Assembly: GCA_951640165.1 (NCBI GenBank) | Contig: OX621254.1 | Coordinates: 20,682,001-20,746,000, forward strand | Direction: 5' to 3' | Source: Pseudoips prasinana | Taxonomy: Eukaryota; Arthropoda; Insecta; Lepidoptera; Nolidae | DNA length: 64,000 nucleotides | Shown here: positions 60,370-64,000 of the stretch, piece by piece | Position numbering within the stretch: position 1 is the stretch's first letter | Layout of the letters: each line of letters begins with the position of its first letter | Translations under genes and position numbers: made by a program | The notes under the pieces: model-generated | Told to the model about the DNA's origin: nothing | What the model saw: the letters and a program-made list of their open reading frames with translations, nothing else | The model's database searches: none

Positions 60370-61061
60370 CGAAGCTCTCAAACATACCGATCATTACATA
60401 TACCTCGGCAAACAAATTAGCTTCGACAGTACAAGCAACTACCAAGAGGCCGAACGCAGGGCACAGTTAACATGGAATAAGTACTGGAGCTTAAAGGAGA
60501 TATTTAAGAGCAACATGCCAATCAGGCTAAAGACCAAAGTTATGAACTCTTGCCTTATACCATGTTTAACCTACGCTTGCCAGACGTGGAAGTTTAATCA
60601 AAACGTAAGAAACAGAATAACAACTTGCCAACGCGGAATGGAACGCAGTATGTTAAACATAAAGAAAATACAAAAAATACGCCATTCTAAAATACGAAAC
60701 TCCACGAAAGCAACAGACGGTCTCGCACAAGCTCTGGCATTAAAATGGAAGTGGGCTGGACATGTCGCACGGCTGCAAGATCAGCGATGGACAACATGTG
60801 TGACTGCATGGAATGGACCAGTAGGCAAAAGAAAGAAAGGGAGACCCCGGAACAGATGGGAGGACGAGATTAAACGCATAGCGGGTCCCAGCTGGATGCA
60901 TTCCGCAAAATCCAGAGAAGACTGGATCGCATTGGAGGAGGCCTTTACCTGCAGAGGGGTTCTTGCAGAGTGAATTTACAATATAAGATAGTTAGTAAGT
61001 TTTAAATTTTGTTTTAATTCTGTAAGGAATAAAAGGCTTTTTTATTTTTATTTTATTTATT
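60370..61061 (+). mobile_element. RTE-clade LINE, 5'-truncated copy
   Basis: Flanked by an 11-bp direct repeat, TATGTGTAAGA at 60359-60369 and 61062-61072. It contains the C-terminal end of an RTE reverse transcriptase and an AT-rich tail (TTTTTATTTTTATTTTATTT). It is inserted in the endonuclease region of the minus-strand LINE. Confidence 0.9.
60371..60973 (+). pseudogene. RTE reverse transcriptase C-terminal fragment
   Basis: The frame is open from the 5' truncation: HTDHYIYLGKQISFDSTSNY, QEAERRAQLTWNKYWSLKEI, then LIPCLTYACQTWKFNQNVRN, RGMERSMLNI, ALKWKWAGHVARLQDQRWTT and KGRPRNRWEDEIKRIAGPSW. The WKWAGHVAR and GRPxxRWxDxIxRxAGxxW motifs are diagnostic of the RTE clade C-terminus. There is no stop in about 200 codons, so it is a recent insertion, but the RT catalytic domain was never copied. 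Confidence 0.85.
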
Positions 61062-61550
61062 TATGTGTAAGAGTTTTTCGAGTGAACTATAAAAAATATC
61101 TGGATTTCTATTTTTTTGAGGCCAGTAAACAACTATAATTACAAGATTTTGTTTGACTATTTCTATTGCACATGTTTCGAATATGAACTCGACCATATCC
61201 TCATATCATCTATATCTTTACGTTTTGTAAATTGAATATTTTCATGTAATAATATACAGACGCCTCCTCCTGCGTAGTTTTGTCTGCAGTAAGAGGATGC
61301 CACGGTAAATCCATCCAAGAGCAGTGTATCTACTCTTGCTTGAGTAATCCACGTTTCAGTGATGCATAGTGCCTGGATAGTTTGTCTATCTTCTATGATT
61401 GATTGGAGTAGATGTGTTTTGTTTTTTATGCTGCATACATTTTGATAGAGGATTTCAAATTGATTATGTTGACTATTATTTCTAGTGAAATGTGTTATTT
61501 TTGGTATATCCTTTATATGTACGTTGGGTTTGGCCACGAAATGTCCGATT
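61062..61550 (-). pseudogene. LINE ORF2, endonuclease 5' half
   Basis: Minus strand from about 61545: NVHIKDIPKITHFTRNNSQH, FEILYQNVCSIKNKTHLLQS, ALCITETWITQARVDTLLLD (Glu in TETW) and CRQNYAGGGVCILLH. A shift near 61205 is followed by ECAIEIVKQN-like sequence and VVYWPQKNRNPDIFYSSLEK at 61110-61075, then the RTE insertion. The frame continues at 60369. Confidence 0.8.
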
Positions 61551-62756
61551 AATTATATTGGCATTCTGGGTAATGTCACAAGGAGAGCATCCGGCATTCT
61601 GCGACGGGTCGTTGGAGATATCTTTGATGTCGTTATAATCTCTTCCATTTATTATTAGCTTATTGTTTTGTATCACTGCATGGTAACCCTGTTTTCTTGC
61701 TTCGAATAGGTTTTGCTTGAGTCTTTTTCTCTCACGAATAAGAGTCTTTGTCAAGGAATTTCGCTATAGCCAATCCAGTGTTTCGAAGTAATCGGCAATT
61801 TTGTAGTAGGTAACGGGTCATTCTTTTACTTAGCAATTCAACAACAACAGGTCTTTTTTTACTGTTTCTTCCTATTCTTGATATATCTTCTATATAGCCA
61901 ATGAGATTAATATTAAACAAATCATTAAACATTGCTATGATCCGGTCGTGCAGGTCAGTTTCTGACTCATGGTGATATTCATGTAAGCCGAAGAGAACAA
62001 ACTTTTTATCATGTGACTCTGGGGTTCTTTGAGAGGTTTCGTTATCCATCGACATCTTAGATTTATTTGGTTCAGGCATGGTAACATTTTTTAAGAGTTC
62101 TATTTCGGATTTTAAGTTTTTACTGTCAGCTTCTATCTAGGCTATTTATTTGTTCATAAATATTCTTTATATTTTTTGCAGTATTTTCCTGTTCCAGTGT
62201 AATGTTTTTTATATTTTGCATCATTTCAGTTTTCAGATTCTGAATGGTTTTTGTTACTTCTGTGTTTATTAGGTTTTTATTTCAACTAATATCTCCTTTT
62301 TGCTATTTTCAAATTTTTCATCCAATAGTTTTTCTAGGTGTTCAAAGTTTAGAGAGTTAGGTGGTATTTGTGCAGAGTTTCCAGATGCTTGGAATATTTT
62401 TAAGGTGGTTTCCGAAAATAGTGTATCATCTACAATGCTTTCGTCATCGTCAAAGTTTATAGTAGTATTTTTTGTCGTCGTTTTCCTTCTTAAAGTGACG
62501 TTGTTTATTGATGAAGCTTCTGGTGAGGTGTTAAATGCATTTTCGGGCTGATGAACACGTATGGGAGTGTTTGTATTGTCAGATTTCGGCATGTTTGGCA
62601 TTTCCAGCATTTTTTGTGTTCTTTCGTCATCAATGTTAGAAATGTTTGTGAAGATATATTAGAGCATTCGAGATCGTAGTATTCTTTGCACAATGAACAA
62701 GTAAGGAAGTCCTTACTTGGAATTTGTTGTCGACATCCTGCACACAGTAGCGCCAT
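61551..62756 (-). pseudogene. LINE ORF1: PHD-type zinc finger, coiled coil, RRM-like domain
   Basis: Starts MALLCAGCRQQIPSKDFLTC at 62756 with a Cys-rich finger (CAGC, CSLCKEYYDLEC, CWKCQTC) that has PHD-like spacing. Then come a Ser/Thr-rich stretch, a helical region (NFEHLEKLLDEKFENSKKEI, about 62340), and after frameshifts the block KFVLFGLHEYHHESETDLHD, ISRIGRNSKKRPVVVELLSK and RERKRLKQNLFEARKQGYHA (62000-61700), matching RRM-like and C-terminal domains of LINE ORF1. Frameshifts near 62560, 62270-62080 and 61740 break it. PHD-bearing ORF1 proteins are known in insect CR1-group LINEs. Confidence 0.75.
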
Positions 62757-63693
62757 CTTTTAATAATTGTACTACACTAGGTAATAGTTTACTAGCCAGT
62801 TATAGTTGTACTTTGGTGTTTCGTGAGATGGCGTTATTTAGTTTTATTTTATTATGATAGATGGCGTTAGTAATCTATTTCGACACTATTGTTTGAATAT
62901 TAACCAGTTTTTTTTTTACTCACAAAAAGATTTCACTTGGTCAGGCTCGAACCGGCGACCACAGAGGAAATCCGGAACGTCTATACCGTTGCACCACAGT
63001 ATGCGTTACATCTAAGCTTGAAATATTGCTTCTAAACTGTATTTTTAGGTATTTATCGCTCTTTTGGTACAATTTCGTCACCTTTTAAGGTAACGAAATC
63101 TGTTCGATGTTTCTATTGGCAGTTCATTTCGACAGTTGATGATTCATAGATGTTTACCGTTTTGTTTGCACTGAGAAACACTATTGTATTGATATTTCGA
63201 TAGTAATTTTTGGAGTTTTTGTTTCAAATTTTTGTTATGGTTTATTATTATATCACTGTAGTGTTTGCCACATTTTAACGGCTTATTTAAATGTATTGCG
63301 ATTTTTGGATTTAAAAATAGATTTATCCTTTTATTGTATTATTATGGGTTTTACGGTTTTGATTTGGTATATTATTTTTACTTATATTTTTTATGTCCAA
63401 GGTCACTTATTAAGTCATTAGCACTCAGTTTTATAATTACTTGTTCACTTATTCACTGTGTTTATATCTTTAATAACACTGTCACATACTATTTTTATTA
63501 CTTCCATGGTCCAAAGTAATATATTATATGACGTCTTGGGTCTTAATATCACTTTCACATAGGGATTATATCGTTTTCATTTGTATATACTTGAAATTAC
63601 ACAAGAATGATATCTTTAACTATTTTTTAAATAATTAAGTACGCGGAGCGCCTTGTAAAACGATCCGAGTCGCACGGTGTCGCGCGCGTCCGC
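62757..63693 (-). other. LINE 5' untranslated region
   Basis: About 940 bp between the LINE 5' end and ORF1. It has no long frame on the minus strand. It contains a tRNA-like segment (62930-63003) in the same orientation as the LINE. Confidence 0.55.
62930..63003 (-). repeat. tRNA-like segment with Pol III A and B boxes
   Basis: On the minus strand: GTGGTGCAACGGTATAGACG (A box, 62997-62978) and GCCGGTTCGAGCCTGACC (B box, about 62957-62940), 25-30 bp apart. The acceptor arms do not pair well, so it is a SINE head or pseudo-tRNA rather than a working tRNA. Confidence 0.5.
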
Positions 63694-63698
63694 GAGTA

Positions 63699-64000
63699 TT
63701 TCAAAACACTCAACTATATACAAAGATAATTAATCAGGAGCTGAATTTGCCTGCCTCAGAACCTTTACCAGAACGAAATAAAGCATTGCCTTATTTCTTC
63801 CTTGGTGATTCTGCTTTTGCTCTATCTGGAAGTATGATGAAACCATATCCTGGTAAAACACTCCCTGCGGGCTCAAGAGAAAGAATTTTCAATTATCGCT
63901 TAAGTAGAGCGCGTCGTGTCATCGAAAATGTGTTTGGAGTAATGGCATCAGTATTTCGAGTACTAAGAAAACCCCTACTCGTTGAGCCAGATAAAGCTGC
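63699..64000 (+). pseudogene. Harbinger-3 transposase, DDE exon, second part (cut by window end)
   Basis: The frame continues directly from 51529: FQNTQLYTKIINQELNLPAS, EPLPERNKALPYFFLGDSAF (second Asp in GDSAF), ALSGSMMKPYPGKTLPAG, RIFNYRLSRARRVIENVFGV (Glu in IENVFG) and MASVFRVLRKPLLVEPDKA, running off the end. No lesion in this part. Confidence 0.85.

Larger units (their letters stand above)
51530..63693 (-). mobile_element. CR1/Jockey-group LINE with PHD-type ORF1, carrying two nested elements
   Basis: Minus strand, flanked by GAGTA on both sides (51525-51529 and 63694-63698). The 3' tail is an ATTTGT repeat at 51530-51550 and the 5' end is a GC-rich start (inward from 63693: GCGGACGCGCGCGACACCGT). 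Subtracting the BEL/Pao (53609-59721) and the RTE fragment leaves about 5.3 kb, the size of a full-length element. Coding order on the minus strand is ORF1, endonuclease, RT. Confidence 0.85.
50116..64000. mobile_element. PIF/Harbinger element 3, interrupted, right end outside window
   Basis: The left terminus AGCCGGGTATCCACTTAGG starts at 50116 after TAA (50113-50115). Transposase exon 1, an antisense MADF tail and exon 2 follow, and exon 2 is interrupted at 51529 by a 12.2-kb LINE-based insertion and resumes at 63699. The reading across the insertion is seamless. The right terminus lies beyond the window. Confidence 0.85.

Noticed and set aside
63265..63519. Plus-strand hydrophobic 84-codon frame near the window end
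   Set aside because: Phe/Tyr/Ile-rich product from AT-rich LINE 5' UTR; no coding evidence.

Overview
This is a repeat-dominated stretch of an AT-rich insect nuclear genome, most likely a moth or butterfly. Three things point to Lepidoptera: the element mix (piggyBac, Transib, PIF/Harbinger with MADF partner, DD41D and DD34D mariners, Tc1, BEL/Pao, several CR1/Jockey-group LINEs, RTE), interspersed repeats I recognise as common in lepidopteran DNA, and tRNA-derived SINE heads. There is no bacterial-type gene organisation and no rRNA. No complete host gene is visible. The best host candidate is one 147-bp exon with canonical splice sites on the minus strand at 6.5 kb.

Layout. 0-2.8 kb: decayed piggyBac element ending at a TTAA. 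2.8-4.3 kb: weak gag-like and LINE-like debris. 4.4-5.3 kb: C-terminal half of a Transib (RAG1-core-like) transposase. 5.3-7.2 kb: mostly unassigned DNA with two inverted repeats and the candidate exon. 7.2-10.1 kb: a LINE reverse transcriptase split by a 2,003-bp DNA element with 19-bp inverted termini. 10.1-12.0 kb: decayed BEL/Pao pol (minus). 12.7-14.6 kb: gypsy RT fragment abutting a DD41D mariner. 14.7-22.4 kb: a second gypsy fragment (minus) split by a 7.0-kb PIF/Harbinger element flanked by TAA, which itself carries a LINE and a foldback element. 22.8-27.2 kb: near full-length LINE. 27.2-32.9 kb: a DUF7869-like pseudogene split by a LINE whose two ORFs are both open. 33.3-38.4 kb: a second Harbinger remnant, a 266-bp tandem repeat array, and a Tc1 element inserted next to or inside the array. 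39.3-40.1 kb: an 859-bp element with an 8-bp target duplication and a long internal foldback. 40.3-48.6 kb: SINE-like units, an intact mariner, and fragments of Harbinger, MADF, hAT and an unknown gene. 48.75-50.04 kb: another mariner. 50.1 kb to the window end: a third Harbinger interrupted by a 12.2-kb LINE insertion, which holds a BEL/Pao element (with a rearranged 5' end) and an RTE fragment.

How the parts relate. Reading interrupted proteins across insertions gives a relative order: Harbinger first, then LINE, then BEL/Pao and RTE at 50-64 kb; gypsy, then Harbinger, then LINE at 14-22 kb. Three Harbinger copies share an interleaved layout in which the C-terminal exon of the antisense MADF partner lies inside the transposase intron. 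Elements that look potentially intact are the 27.9-32.6 kb LINE, the Tc1 at 36.8 kb and the mariner at 43.6 kb. All family calls come from motifs read by eye; none has been searched against a database.
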